Source: Channa striata (Eukaryota; Chordata; Actinopteri; Anabantiformes; Channidae). From it: DNA of 64,000 nt. A program made the translations under genes and the position numbers. This document shows positions 24,701 through 35,735 of this stretch, piece by piece; position 1 is the first letter of the stretch; each line of letters opens with the position of its first letter. Location of the stretch: positions 2,755,457 through 2,819,456 of the forward strand of contig CM065171.1 of assembly GCA_033026295.1 (NCBI GenBank), in the 5' to 3' direction. The notes under the pieces are model-generated. The model saw only the letters and a list, made by a program, of their open reading frames with translations, did no database searches and was not told the DNA's origin.

Positions 24701-27700
24701 AGCTCTGCCTCCTGTCTTTTTCTCAATCCTGCTGTCTATGAGCTGTCCAATATTACTGGTCTCACCATCGTCTTCCACTTGTCTTTACCTCTGTTCCACA
24801 CTCTCCATTGCTCTGAACCTTTAGGTACCTAAAGTCCCGAACCTTCTTTACCTCTGCTCATTGTAACCTCACAGCTCCACTTGGGTCCCTTTCATTCACA
24901 CACACATATTCTGTCTTCATTCTACTGTTCTCACTACAGATCACAATGTCATCTGCAGTCATCATAGTCCATGGAGATTCCTGTCAAACTTCATCTGTCA
25001 ACCTGAGCAAACAAAAAGGGGCTCGATCCTTGATCCAGACCCACCTTGAACTCCTCTGTCACACCTGCAGCACCTCTTTCCACTCTCTTACAGCTCTCAT
25101 GCATGTCCTGCCCCACTCTAACATACTTCTCTGCCACTCCAGACATCCTCGTTCAAAACCACAGCTCCTCTCGCTGACCCGGTTGTACACTTTCTCTAAA
25201 GCTACGAAGACACAATGCAACTCCTGATGACCTTCTCTGTACTTCTCCATCAGCATCCCCAACGCAAATATTGCATCTGTTGTACTTGTTCTCTGCATGA
25301 AACTACACTCACAAATGCTCACCTCTGCCCTCAGCAAAGTTTCCACTACTCTTTCCCACAACTTTGTTGTATGGCTCATCAGTTTTATTCCTCTGCAACA
25401 GCTCTGCACATTTCCCTTGTTAATCAACACCAATATTCTTCTCCTCCAAGAGGAAAGAAAGTTTACTATTATATAGCATCCCCTCTTTTATTAAGAACTG
25501 TGTGTTAATGTCTTGGAAGTGAGGAGACCAGTTCTTAGAGAATGTTGTCTCATTCTTATTTGATGCAGAATTTTAGCTGCCAAACAGTCCTGGGCCTTTC
25601 TTGCAGGATTTTTTTGTTTTATGATGTGCCAAATCTTTTCTACTGGTGAAAGGTCTAGACTGTAGGCAGGCCAGTTCAACACCCGTACACTTCTCCTGCA
25701 AAGCTATGCTGTTGTGATGGATGCAGTTTGTGGTACCTGAAAGAGACATTGTCTCGATTGGAGTATATGTTGATCAAAAACATCTATGTACTTTTAGCAT
25801 TAATGGTGACTTTCCAGATGTGTAAGCTGCCCACGCCATAGGCACTAATGCAACCCCCATCAGAGATGAAGGTTCTTTAAACCATCTCAAAAGGGTGTCC
25901 ACAATTTCTAAAAAGAATTTCAAATTTTAAATCATCTGATCATCTAGTACAAGTGTTCTTTTATTCAGACAAGTAACCGAATGGTAAAGGGGAAAAAACT
26001 GTCAAAAACAAAAACTAGTAAAATAATTAATATTACATCAGTGCAAGTTTGCATCACTATTAATAAATTAGTTGAAAAATAAATTTCTGATCAAATAATC
26101 TAAATGTGCATGAAAAACTATGTTGATAAAAAAATCTTTATTTCACTCTTCAGGTCATATCAAAATAGCAGATCACTCATAACTGTATTGAATTCACAAT
26201 CTGCAAATTATTTGATTTAAAAAGCTGTATTCACCTGGATCTCCGTATCCCCTGAAGAACACAAAGCTTGCAGTTTGGTATTAAGGAGGGACTGGAGCTG
26301 GATGGTACTGCAGGAGGCTGTGACTACATGGACCACCTTCATGCCGGATTCTCTTGGTCCTCGGCTCTGCACACTCTGCTGCCCACCATTACCTTTGAAG
26401 CCCAGCACATACCTAGACAGGACAGAGACAGAGTGGCAGTTATGATGATTGGATGGGGCATTTGTGGAATCGGGACCAAAAAAACCCACATCTTCTACCT
26501 TAATAGGGGATTCTCTATGATGTGCAGTTTACGTTTGAAAGTCTCCAACTGGTCGTGAAGTTTGAGACCCTCCACCATGGATACATTATCCAGCTCAGAG
26601 TCAGAGTCAGTGCTGAGGCCATCACGCAGCACAGAGAACTCCTGGAAGCACTGAGAGCAGTTTCCTAATAAGGACTGATACTCTGCCACCAGGCATGCTG
26701 GGACTCTATCCTCCAAGATGTCATAGTAGCTGAGACAAAACACGTTGTCAAAAAGGGTTAATAAAGATAAAGTATCACTTATCGATAGAAGATCAACACA
26801 CAGGCCCAGGATGTACTCACAGCCTGAGACGAGGCTCCACACAACGAACAAAGTAGTCAAACTCATCATCTTCTTCGTCCCACTCCCTCCATATGTTCTT
26901 GTAAAAAAACCTGAGGAAAAATGGGGTGAAATTACAAATGAAAATAACAGAACAGCTGAGTAATAAATTTAATCAGACTGTTTAAGTATAAGGACGTATA
27001 CAGAGTGATGAATGATCAATTCACCCACCTCAGGTGCTCCAGAGCAAGAGCAGTCTGATCAAAGTCCCCAGACTCCTCGTAGACCAACCTGCAGCTCCTG
27101 CAATGGAACTTTGTGCTGAGTGGCCTCTAGGAGAGACACCATGGCCTCTTCAGTGACTTCGCAGCTTCTGGTGTCACACTGCAGAGGTAGCACCAGCCTC
27201 ACACATGCTTTTAGATCCTTCAGGTCCAAATCCTGCACCTGAAATAATCAGAAGTTCTTCTACACCAGCATGTCAAAATAATTTGTTTATTACATGGCTG
27301 ATATGAGATATACACTCACTGGCCACTTCCTTAATTATGCCTATACAATGTTACATGATCCAATAAAGCAGCTCTGCCATGAATTCTACTTTTACAATTT
27401 AATAATCTCTAGATTTTTAAGTTGAAAGGTGATAATTTTACCAGGTGTATCATTTAGGTATTAGTAGGTGCTGGATTAGAAAGAGTGCATTATGTCAAGA
27501 GGAGGTTCTAATATTTTGGCCCTCTATTTCATAAAAAGGTTGGCCTAATGAAATGTACAGTGAGAGTATCCTTATGGAAATTAATGCCGTCGGGTGTAGG
27601 ATGTATTTTTGGTAAGCGTGCACAACTTTGAAAGTCTCACATTCTAACAAATGCACCAGAGTCTTGTTCTGTGAAAAAAAGGGGGGATTTAAATATCAAT

Positions 27701-29070
27701 AGAAACGTGTTTAGGTTTATCTCACCTCCATGAGAACATCGAAAACATCAGTAGACCACAGAGCTAGCCAATCACATGGCTCCACCACCTTCTCTAGGTA
27801 TTCTGCTATGAAGGGCTTCACTTCTGATGGCTTACAGTCTCCTAGAAACAAATATGCACAAATAAACACACAATATTTTTGTATTTAAGCTAAAGAGTGC
27901 GACTGAGTGGGTCTGCTGTTACCAAGCATGTAGTCCTGGTACGCCTTGAACCGCTCATAGAACAAGAGGTGATTAGTCTGAAAGGTGTCAGGAAGACATG
28001 AAGTAGCTCCTCCTGCATGACGTTCAAATCTCTGCAGCTGAGTGCCTGCCCTTTCAGTGTCAAAGTGGTCGTTTTCACTGTCGTCGTCATCATCATCATC
28101 ATCATCATCATCCATTTCTTCTTCATCCTCGCCATTCTGAAACACAACTGTGGAGGGAAAAAAAAACACGAAAAAATGACTTGTAGAGAAATTTTGGTTT
28201 AGCCTTTCTTTTGACAGGGCAGTTTTATTGAGACCAGTGCTGACCCTAATACAACCACCATCTGATCTGCTGATGTTTGCTCATCTGTGAACATTTGATA
28301 ATCATGAGTTAAAATATAATTAATACAAATAATTAATAATGAAACTCTTTAAAGTCTACAGCATAATGGAAGCTGATGGTCTTCCCTTCCATGCTTATAG
28401 ATGGCCACAGGAGTCCCATCAGTCAAAGACTGATCCAACAAGCTCCAACAACCGAACGACTCAGGAAGCCTTTCCTACCTGTAATGGTCGTATGCTCTTG
28501 ATGGCAGCATAGGAAAAACGTATTGCTGGGCATGATCAATAATTGTCAGAACACATATCGCATCACGACTTGCTTTGTGACAGTTTAACCCAACACCAGG
28601 TCGTGTTATTGGTGTAGCATACACTTACATAGTGTATAAAAGGAGCGGTGTGCTGCTGAACTGCTTATGACGTCCTTTACACTTACAGACGCAGAGTCGA
28701 TGAAAATCCACCATTTCTAACACCGTCTGTTGTGTAATGACTTCGGTTTAGCTCAGCGTTCATTTCGGTTTATCGTGAAGTAAACGTCAACCTGAATGTT
28801 CTGCTGACTTTGCCAATAGCAGCGTAGCTATGTTAGCTTAGCGACCATACAACGATATCGTGTTACCGGTTGACTTGGATAAATATTAAACGGGATAAAT
28901 GGAATAAACTGGGACATACCTGGCGTTATGTCGGGCGCTCTGTTTATGCTGTTCTCCACGTTGAGCTCAATGTTCACGAAGGAGTCCGTGTCAACCACTA
29001 ACACGCCCAACATGTCGTCCGCAGACTCCGTGCTTTCTACGGACGAACTTTTGCCTGAATCCTGCTCCAT
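21740..29070 (-). CDS. shcbp1: SHC SH2-domain-binding protein 1, with a one-base insertion in exon 4
   Basis: SHCBP1 acts at the midbody in cytokinesis and binds the Shc SH2 domain. Thirteen coding exons are seen: 28920-29070, 27923-28147, 27726-27841, 27029-27238, 26821-26910, 26499-26729, 26235-26412, 24070-24190, 23747-23878, 23393-23511, 23043-23129, 22514-22637 and 21740-22080. All phases agree except exon 4, which is 210 bases where 209 are needed; similarity switches frame near 27085-27089 (PLQELQ, then VYEESGDFDQTALALEHLR). Allowing for one extra base the protein is 707 residues (human 672). Landmarks are an Asp run in exon 2, FQTNHLLFYERFKAYQDYML, LEDRVPA, right-handed beta-helix-like repeats in exons 8-12 (NNVIHNNEGYGVILVKP), and a C-terminal GNQFRRNG. 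As written, translation ends early at about codon 223. It may be a sequence error or a true lesion. Confidence 0.93.
24470..25440 (-). mobile_element. RTE-like LINE fragment (reverse transcriptase)
   Basis: In shcbp1 intron 7, on the same strand as the gene. Reading frames contain RGIKLMSHTTKLWERVVE, FALGMLMEKYREGHQELHCV and, across a frame break, MTADDIVICSE. The last is the catalytic ADD box of reverse transcriptase. The element ends with RKRQEAELE, the tandem expansion described separately, and CGCCGDP next to GGGGTCGCCACAGC. This resembles ORF2 of teleost RTE-type LINEs. It is internally deleted and frameshifted. Confidence 0.75.
24505..24708 (-). repeat. 15-bp minisatellite inside a LINE ORF
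   Basis: Thirteen tandem 15-bp units. On the minus strand four read GAGCTGGAGGTAGCA and nine read GAGCTGGAGTTAGCA (one with a further substitution). Each unit keeps the reading frame and encodes ELEVA or ELELA. The flanks are LINE coding sequence (RKRQEAE on one side), so the array arose by expansion of that motif. Confidence 0.93.
25495..25950 (-). mobile_element. Tc1/mariner-like transposase remnant
   Basis: The minus-strand frame 25491-25682 encodes NWPAYSLDLSPVEKIWHIIK, which matches the C-terminal DDE-domain motif WP..SPDL.PIE..W of Tc1-like transposases. The rest, towards 25950, is decayed. It lies next to the LINE in shcbp1 intron 7. Confidence 0.65.
27310..27540. mobile_element. MITE-like interspersed repeat
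   Basis: Begins ACACTCACTGGCCACTTCCTTAAT and ends near GGTTCTAATATTTTGGCCCTCTA, a pattern common in fish intergenic repeats. A related end occurs near 52258-52290 in ano9 intron 18. Non-coding, in shcbp1 intron 3. Confidence 0.5.
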
Positions 29071-29186
29071 TAAGTGTTTACTACTCTGCACCAGCAGGCT
29101 AAAAGGCTAAAGTGACAAACTAACCAGGCGGGTTTAGTTGGACAAATAAACACAAACTGGACGTCAAACTCAGAGCCCCAGTTATT

Positions 29187-29271
29187 TTCAAAATGTTCCC
29201 GGTCTGCACAGCCACAGCCAATCAGAACGGAAAAACGGCAGGATGTCCCGCCCGAACTCCAACGAGCCAAT
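29187..29271 (-). promoter_or_regulatory. shcbp1 promoter: two CCAAT boxes and a CHR element
   Basis: Reading towards the gene on the minus strand: an ATTGG box (29267-29271), a GGGCGGGA E2F/GC-type site (29244-29251), a second ATTGG box (29218-29222), then TTTGAA (29187-29192). The coding ATG is about 117 bases further on. The second CCAAT box and the TTTGAA start about 31 bases apart, the spacing known for NF-Y and CHR/DREAM-regulated cell-cycle genes. The sites are seen; the function is inferred. Confidence 0.55.
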
Positions 29272-30049
29272 AGGAAAGGTATAAATGAGCATGCGCAGAA
29301 CACCTTAAACGCTTCCAAATAGAAGGAATTTCTAATCATGAAAATGTAGACCAAGAAAAAGTTTGGTAATGTCTATATATTTTTGTATTGCTATTAACTT
29401 TTCTTGGTTTTATTCAATCGTTTGTTTCAATGTTTGAAAAAAGATCACAAAAAAACACAAACAAAGTGTATATAACGTATATACAAAGCACATTTGAGCG
29501 CGGAACACTGCTCACATCAAATTATCATGTTGACCTTTATAACTTTAACAGCAAAAACTATCTAACAAATCTGTGGCATTCCGCTGATCAGGTTCTGCAG
29601 ACATAGTATGAATTCTGCTCCGACTTTACCAAAGGTCTGCTGTGCTGGTTGGTCAGCGTTCCAGAACTTTTTCGCCCAGCATCTCCCAGGTTCAGATCTG
29701 GGGATTCAGCTGACCAAGTCATCACAGAGACTATTCCAGCAGCTACTTTCATCTGCAGAGAATTCTTACAAACCCAGGCTAAATATGTGGAATCATTGCC
29801 TTGCTGTAAAGTGAAATTATCCCTACTCAGTCATTGCTCAGAGGAAAATGGAAAATCATGTGTTACCATGGGAGTTCAGACAACCAGGGATAATGAATAC
29901 AAAACTACTGTTCTTTAAAATTCACTCAATAACTTAATTTGTAACCAGACTTCGCGTGAAGTTGATTGCTTTGCAGGGACAGATTGTAATTACAGCTTGA
30001 AACCACGGGGAGGTAGCAGTCGTCTGGACAACACCTAAAAACAGTAGAA
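29272..30049. other. Intergenic region between shcbp1 and tssc4
   Basis: Divergent intergenic DNA. AT-rich, with scattered short open frames that resemble no protein. No repeat family is recognised. Confidence 0.5.
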
Positions 30050-30117
30050 GAAGAGCTTGTTCCTCCTTTAGCGGATGTGGTTGTGTTTTGGTTGTGGCGA
30101 CATTGGTGAACCGTCAG
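30050..30117 (+). promoter_or_regulatory. Likely non-coding first exon of tssc4
   Basis: A strong donor CGTCAG|GTAAGTGAG at 30117/30118 and an acceptor CTAACTAG at 32806-32813 bracket a 2.7-kb intron. The second exon carries the whole coding sequence. The 5' limit given is approximate. Confidence 0.5.
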
Positions 30118-30562
30118 GTAAGTGAGAGAATTAAACTAAACAAGTTATAGGATTCTAACTGTGTTTGTGTGAAAGGATAAATTAGCTTTTAAATTACGAC
30201 ATGCGTGCTAAAATAGCTGACGTGCAGCACTGTAAACAGCCGTTAGCCTTAGTGTGCTAATGCTATTATTAATATTATTGACGTCCCTTTGATTGGCGCA
30301 TTGCAAAAGGTCGTGTGTTTAGATTGGCACGTTGAGTGGGATATTTCACCCATAGCATACCAGTCCTCTTTTCCAGATATGTATCATACGTTACACGAGC
30401 AACTAGCATCAGAACACCGTTGTGTATTACAGCTGTTTACAAGGAATGTAGCTGGGACGCACCGTAGGTTTGTGTCACAATATGATTCAAAAGTCGTATC
30501 TGCAGTAAAGGTAGAAGAAGAACCACTACTACTACTAGATTTATGTTGGTGTTCAGCATCAT

Positions 30563-30605
30563 TATGAACCTACTTGGCACTAGTGATGTGCCAAGTAGGT
30601 TCATA
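30563..30605. repeat. Perfect inverted repeat, 18-bp arms, 7-base spacer
   Basis: Arm TATGAACCTACTTGGCAC (30563-30580), spacer TAGTGAT, then the exact reverse complement GTGCCAAGTAGGTTCATA (30588-30605). It lies in tssc4 intron 1 at the edge of a hAT-like repeat. Confidence 0.95.
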
Positions 30606-31015
30606 CTGATGGCTTTGCAGGATTCGTTCAATGTGAACTAATCTTGCATATGACTTGGGAGTAATGCATCGTTTCAGTGAGCGATTCGTTCACGACTCAC
30701 TGAGCTGTGGCGAACAGCAACCACTACAGTTCTCTCACGGATCGTTCTTTCGTTCATTTGTCACGTGACAGCCACAAAGTTGCTTGTGGCATTTTGTGTA
30801 TTATAATTTGTCAGCTGAATCAAACCATGTCGTCTTCAGTATATAGTGTTTGAGAACCGCGGCCCTTTTTACAACGCCCACAAGAGGGCTACAGCGTCAC
30901 GTGGTGTAAGATGAACGAAGTGAACGAAACGGCTCAAAATGATTCGTTTAATTTACTGTTCGAGAGTTACAGATCCGAGTCAGTCAAAAGATCGTATTTC
31001 CCATCTCTAACAAGC
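30606..31015. mobile_element. hAT-like non-autonomous element
   Basis: Non-coding repeat with many GATTCGTT/AACGAATC-type motifs, a CACAAGAGGGCTACAGCGTCACGTGG block and an end reading CCCATCTCTA. Part of it (CATTACTCCCAAGTCATATG on one strand) recurs in opposite orientation at 55908-55927. Exact ends and a target duplication could not be fixed; the element may extend left through the inverted repeat. Confidence 0.55.
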
Positions 31016-32059
31016 AGTAAGTGCAAAGGGAAGTAACAAACAGAATCTGGAAAGGTTTACTCTGTGCATGTAGATCATTAAATATTCCAACCCTTTGGAA
31101 CTGTTAAGTATTAGAGGTGAAATTAAAAGCAAATTTATTAAATAACTGAAACTCTCTGGTTACAACGTTTAAATGAGAGGATTGTTTGCTTTCTTTTTTT
31201 TGTTTCTTTTTTTCATAAATCGAATATTTGTGGAATGAACCTACAGTCTTAGGTTTTCACAAAAATAATGTATTTTATAATCATTGTAAGTTATTGATAA
31301 TGGAGCATTGCGTCTAGTTTGTCACCTGGCTTCTTTTTTTTTTACTTTATTTTTAACAAGATAACAAATAAACGTTCCTTCACCTGACTTTCCAGTTATC
31401 CAGTATAACATGACATGATCACACCTGAATATGAAACCCATGCACGATTGAGTTGTCCAGTGCATTCAACAGATTTAGGTACAAATTTAGCAAACAGAAA
31501 TCTTTTTTTGCACATGTGATGTGAAATGATTTTCAGTTATTGAAATGGTGACTTTGAGTCTAGTGTTAAAATAAGATCTTTTTTTTTTTACTTGGGTATT
31601 TTTGACTGGATTGGCCAAATATGTCACCATTAAACTGACCACTTTCTCCTGCTGCCTTCATTCAGCCACTTGTACTTTGTGGTAACCATTTGGAAGTCTC
31701 CCGGTTTATGTGTCTTTGCTCAAAGACGTTATTTAAAGAAATCCAGATATAAACGTAATTATTAATTTGTTCTATACAATCAATGAAAACATTGTTTGAG
31801 TCCTTAATCATGTCTTAAATGGTGATTTTTAAACTGACCACTTTCTCCTGCTCTATTACCACTTGTCTTGGGCCAACCATTTTAACACCTGTTTGATACC
31901 TTACATACTGCAAAGAACAGTAAGGAAGCTAAAGATGTAGTAAATGTGCCTTGAATGAGCGGAATGTACAGAAACATGTTTAACTTCAGTCTCAGCTCAA
32001 CATGAGTGGGATTCAGATTAATATAGGGCTGCATTATGTTTGTGTGTTTCAGTTTTCTT

Positions 32060-32450
32060 TACTCTGTTTTCCCTGTGGTTGCGGGAGTTTCTTCTGGGGG
32101 CTGCAGTGTCCTCCAACAATTCACGCATGTTAGGTTAGTTGGTGACTTAAATTGCCCATAGGTGTGAATGTGAATGGTTGCCTGTCTGTCTTTGTCTTTC
32201 TGTGTTGGCCCTGAGAAAGACTGGCAAACCTGATTAGGGCTTACTCTGCCTATTCCCTAATGACAGAGGCTCCAGGTAATGGATGGATATATGGATTTTT
32301 ACTACATTTAATACACATATTCCATCCATCCATTATCTTAACTGCTTGTCATGTTAAGGGTGGCAGAAGCCCTGGAGCTGATCCCAGTTCATACTGGAGG
32401 AAAGGTACATGTATGTACATCCTGGACAGGTTGACGATCAGTCTCATTGA
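32060..32450. mobile_element. Teleost interspersed repeat, two pieces in opposite orientation
   Basis: The left piece runs GTTAGTTGGTGACTTAAATTGCCCATAGGTGTGAATG. The right piece runs ATCCATCCATTATCTTAACTGC and TACATCCTGGACAGGTTG. The same family recurs at 34195-34380, 58560-58800 and 59195-59400. Non-coding, in tssc4 intron 1. Confidence 0.6.
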
Positions 32451-32856
32451 TTACTCAAGTTAACATCAATGACAACAAGTAAACAATAAAAAAATGAAAT
32501 AAATATACCTATAGTAAGTAAAATTACAGTTAAAAATACTAAGTACTTAAATGTATAAGTTGTTATAGAAACAAGAGTAAACAATTCCTAATATCTACTA
32601 CAAATTAATGCAAAAGTTATATCATTATAATAAGTTTGTGGGGACTGCCATCTGTTTGTAGCTATTTCTTGCCTGTGTGTTCTTTACAGTGGGTTTCCAG
32701 ATCTCTGTTCAAGCCATGAGTTGTTTCTCTATTTTAAAAGTTTGTCATATTATATTTTATTCAAATTGACCACCTCTATCGGTTTTGACCTTTTCCCATC
32801 TCACCCTAACTAGGTTGTTGAGTGACTGTAGCTGACTGAGCTAAGTAACTGTAAAG

Positions 32857-33762
32857 ATGTGTGACCAGAGGAACGGTGATGATGATGATGTAAATGAGCT
32901 GTCGGCCAGTGATGACTCTGAGCCTGAAGAACTGCCCAGCGGAGCTCCTTTTGACCCCGAGCTTGACCAAGACGAGGACGATGATGGTCTTGGTGGTGTT
33001 GGGGAGTCTGAGGTCAGTGCTCCATCTTCTCAGACATCTTTCAGTCTAAGAGGAGGGAGCTCAGCTTTCTCAGACCGCAGCCACAGTATCTTTGACTGCC
33101 TGGACAACGTTTCCAAGCTGAGCTCCTCCTCTCAAAACCAGGAGCACACGACACATGTGGAGTTTGTTCGGCCTCAGCCACCACCGCCCAGCAGGAAGTC
33201 AAGCCAGCCTCCACCCACCAGCCCTACTCCACCAAAAAAGAGGGGAGTCCCGGACTACCTGGTGCACCCTGAGCGCTGGACCCACTACAGTTTAGAGGAT
33301 GTCACAGAGAGCAGTGATAAGGATAACCACAGGGCCGCTTACCAATTCCTGTCTAGTCTGCAGCAGGAGAAACAGAGCAATTCAGAACAGAGTAACATCC
33401 AGCAGAGGATGATCTTCAGCAGGCCAAAGCGACCACTGAAGGAACAAGCTGAAGATGACCTTTCAGCTCTCACAGGAAAGGAGAAGGGGATGCACCTAAG
33501 TCATCTGGAGGAGGAAGAAAAGGAGGAGGGTGGTGAGAGAGGGAAGGTGGGAGACAGAGGAACTGACAGGAGTAAAGACGAGAATGAGGAGAAAGATGAA
33601 ACGAGAGCTGTGGGTCAGTCAGAAAAGGAGATAGAGAAACAGGCACAGAGAGAAAAAGATGAGGAGGAAGATAAGATGGAGCAGGTCAACCCTGGCTTTA
33701 TTTCCTTCAGAAAGACAAAGAGTAAAAACTACAGGAAGAGTTTAAAGCAAGAAGACAACTGA
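32857..33762 (+). CDS. tssc4: TSSC4, U5 snRNP assembly factor
   Basis: TSSC4 binds U5 snRNP proteins in the nucleus and promotes U4/U6.U5 tri-snRNP assembly. The coding sequence is a single exon of 301 residues, from an ATG 43 bases after the acceptor at 32813 to a TGA. The N-terminus is acidic. A short block FSDRSHSIFDCLDNV lies near residue 70. The family signature VPDYLVHPERWTHYSLEDV lies near residues 130-148. A Glu/Lys-rich low-complexity region follows, and the C-terminus is basic (GFISFRKTKSKNYRKSLK). The protein is expected to be largely disordered, as in human TSSC4. It is head to head with shcbp1 and 3.8 kb upstream of ano9. No lesion is seen. Confidence 0.93.
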   Translation: MCDQRNGDDDDVNELSASDDSEPEELPSGAPFDPELDQDEDDDGLGGVGESEVSAPSSQTSFSLRGGSSAFSDRSHSIFDCLDNVSKLSSSSQNQEHTTHVEFVRPQPPPPSRKSSQPPPTSPTPPKKRGVPDYLVHPERWTHYSLEDVTESSDKDNHRAAYQFLSSLQQEKQSNSEQSNIQQRMIFSRPKRPLKEQAEDDLSALTGKEKGMHLSHLEEEEKEEGGERGKVGDRGTDRSKDENEEKDETRAVGQSEKEIEKQAQREKDEEEDKMEQVNPGFISFRKTKSKNYRKSLKQEDN

Positions 33763-33821
33763 GCACTCATCACTGTTTGGGCTCCTGTGGAACACCTGTA
33801 CATCACTGCAGCCAGGGGAGA

Positions 33822-33827
33822 AATAAA
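33822..33827 (+). promoter_or_regulatory. tssc4 polyadenylation signal
   Basis: AATAAA about 60 bases after the tssc4 stop codon, followed by a GT/T-rich stretch. Confidence 0.75.
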
Positions 33828-34194
33828 CGTCTGGCTCGCTGCCTACAGCAGTCATCTGGTTTTATGGTACATGTGAGAATAGAGATTGTTTACCCAGAGT
33901 TTGTCTAAAAAAACGTTTTTATTTTATTTTTTTACCAACTCCTGGAGCTTCAGAGTTCACTTGAGGGAAGCACCATCAACACTCACCAGCTCAATGCTAG
34001 AAGCTGCTTCTGTCTGAAAGCAAACAGCTCATTAGTTCCTACCTTACTGTGGACTTACCTGCATATCTGTGTTCATTGTAAACTGAGTATGTGCTGAAAA
34101 TGAGAGATTTTCAAGAATATTAAAATGTTTGCAATAATTGAGGTGAATAATCTCAATAAACAGTTGCTGAATCCAAATTAGTGCCGTGCAAAAC

Positions 34195-34380
34195 TCTGGG
34201 GAATCATCCATTCATTCATTATCTGTAACCATTTATACTGTTCAGGGTCATGGGGGGACAGGAGCTTATACCAGCTGTCATTGGGCGAGAGGCTGGGTAC
34301 ATCCTGGACAGGTCTCCAACCTGTCTCAGCCAACATGGAGAGACACACACACAGAGACTAGGGAAAACACGTAGATGGTC
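34195..34380 (+). mobile_element. Teleost interspersed repeat (truncated)
   Basis: ATCCATTCATTCATTATCTGTA, GGGCGAGAGGCTGGGTACATC and CTGGACAGGTCTCCAACCTGTC in order; the same family as at 58560-58800. Non-coding. Confidence 0.6.
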
Positions 34381-34629
34381 ATTTTTAAAAGCTCCCTGAA
34401 GTTGTACTTTCAGCTGAACAGACTAATATGAGTCAGTCGATGCAGTGAGCAGAGATTTACCTTAATTTTATTTGTATGTCTCTTGGAATAATCTCTGTGT
34501 TTAATAAAATAATTGATTTGTATTATGCTGCCTGTCATTCTTTCAAAACACTTTGCAAATTATTTATTTGACAAAAAATAGCTCATTAGCAGTATTTCAA
34601 GTTGTGACAAGTGATGATTTTAATTTAAT

Positions 34630-35735
34630 TTCAATTCAGTTCAATTCAACTTTATTTATATAGCGCCAATTTACAAAAAGGTCATCTCAGGGCACTTTAC
34701 ATAATAAAGTCAAGACTATACAAACATGTAGAGAAAACCCAACAAATCCCCCTTGAGCAAGCCATAGGCAACAGTGGAGAGGAAAAACTCCCTTTAACGG
34801 AAGAAACCTCCAGCAGAACCAGGCTCAGGGTGGACGGCCATCTGCCTTGACCGGTTGGGCAGAGTGGAAAGTGGAGAGAGAAAAGAACAGAGCAACAAAA
34901 GCAACAACAAAACATTGAGCAGGTTAATAGGACCAGTAGCTGCACACTGGAGGACACACAGCGCCAAATCCGGGGACACCTGTGGACAGGGAGAGAGAGA
35001 GGGGGAAAGAGAGGGAGAGAGACGACTACGGGACAAAGAAGACACAGAGTTAATGTCATACAGTGGTGACATTATAGATGTGGGGTGAGAGGAGAGAATG
35101 AAGAGAAGAGGAAGTGGCACAGTGCAGAGTCCCCCAGCAGTCTAAGCCTATAGCAGCATGACTATAACCAAATATAAGCTTTATTGAAGAGGAAGGTTTT
35201 GAGCCTAGTCTTAAAAATAGGGAGGGTGTCTGCTTCCCGAATCTGGACTGGGAGCTGGTTCCACAGGAGAGGAGCTTGATAGCTAAAGGCTCTGCCTCCC
35301 ATTCTATTTTTGGAAATTCTGGGAACCACAAGTAGGCCTGCATTTTGGGACCGAAGTGGTCTAGTAGGATGATATGGTACTAGGAGATCTTTTAAATATG
35401 ATGGGGCTTGGCCTTTTAGAGCTTTATAGGTAAGAAGAAGGGTTTTAAATTCTATTCTGCATTTAATTGGAAGCCAATGGAGAGAAGCTAATGAAGGTGA
35501 AATATGATCTCTCTTACCAATCCCAGTCAGTAATCTTGCTGCAGCATTTTGGATTAATTGGAGGCTTTTTAGAGAGTTACTGGAGCAGCCTGAAAGTAGA
35601 GAATTACAATAGTCCAATCTAGAAGTAACAAATGCATGAACCAATTTTTCAGCATCGCTTTGGGACAGGATGCTCCTAATTTTGGCAATGTTCCGTAGGT
35701 GGAAGAAGGCTGTTCTAGAGATTTATTTGACTTAC
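34630..35735 (-). mobile_element. L2-like LINE, 5'-truncated
   Basis: The minus-strand frame 35162-35644 (160 codons, intact) encodes FVTSRLDYCNSLLSGCSS, LQLIQNAAARLLTGIGKRD, LASLHWLPIKCRIEFK and SQNAGLLVVPRISKNR. These are typical of the reverse-transcriptase C-terminus of L2/CR1-group LINEs in fish. The 3' UTR follows to a terminal TTCAATTCAACTTTATTTAT near 34640-34665. The open frame suggests a fairly recent insertion. A second, decayed copy lies at 39400-39950. Confidence 0.8.

Noticed and set aside
24419..24832. Plus-strand open frame with SSSAT/SSSAN repeats
   Set aside because: It is the antisense reading of the minisatellite inside a minus-strand LINE, not a mucin-like gene.
27029..27238. 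Splitting shcbp1 exon 4 into two exons to avoid the frameshift
   Set aside because: The matching protein segments are directly adjacent, so no room exists for an intron.
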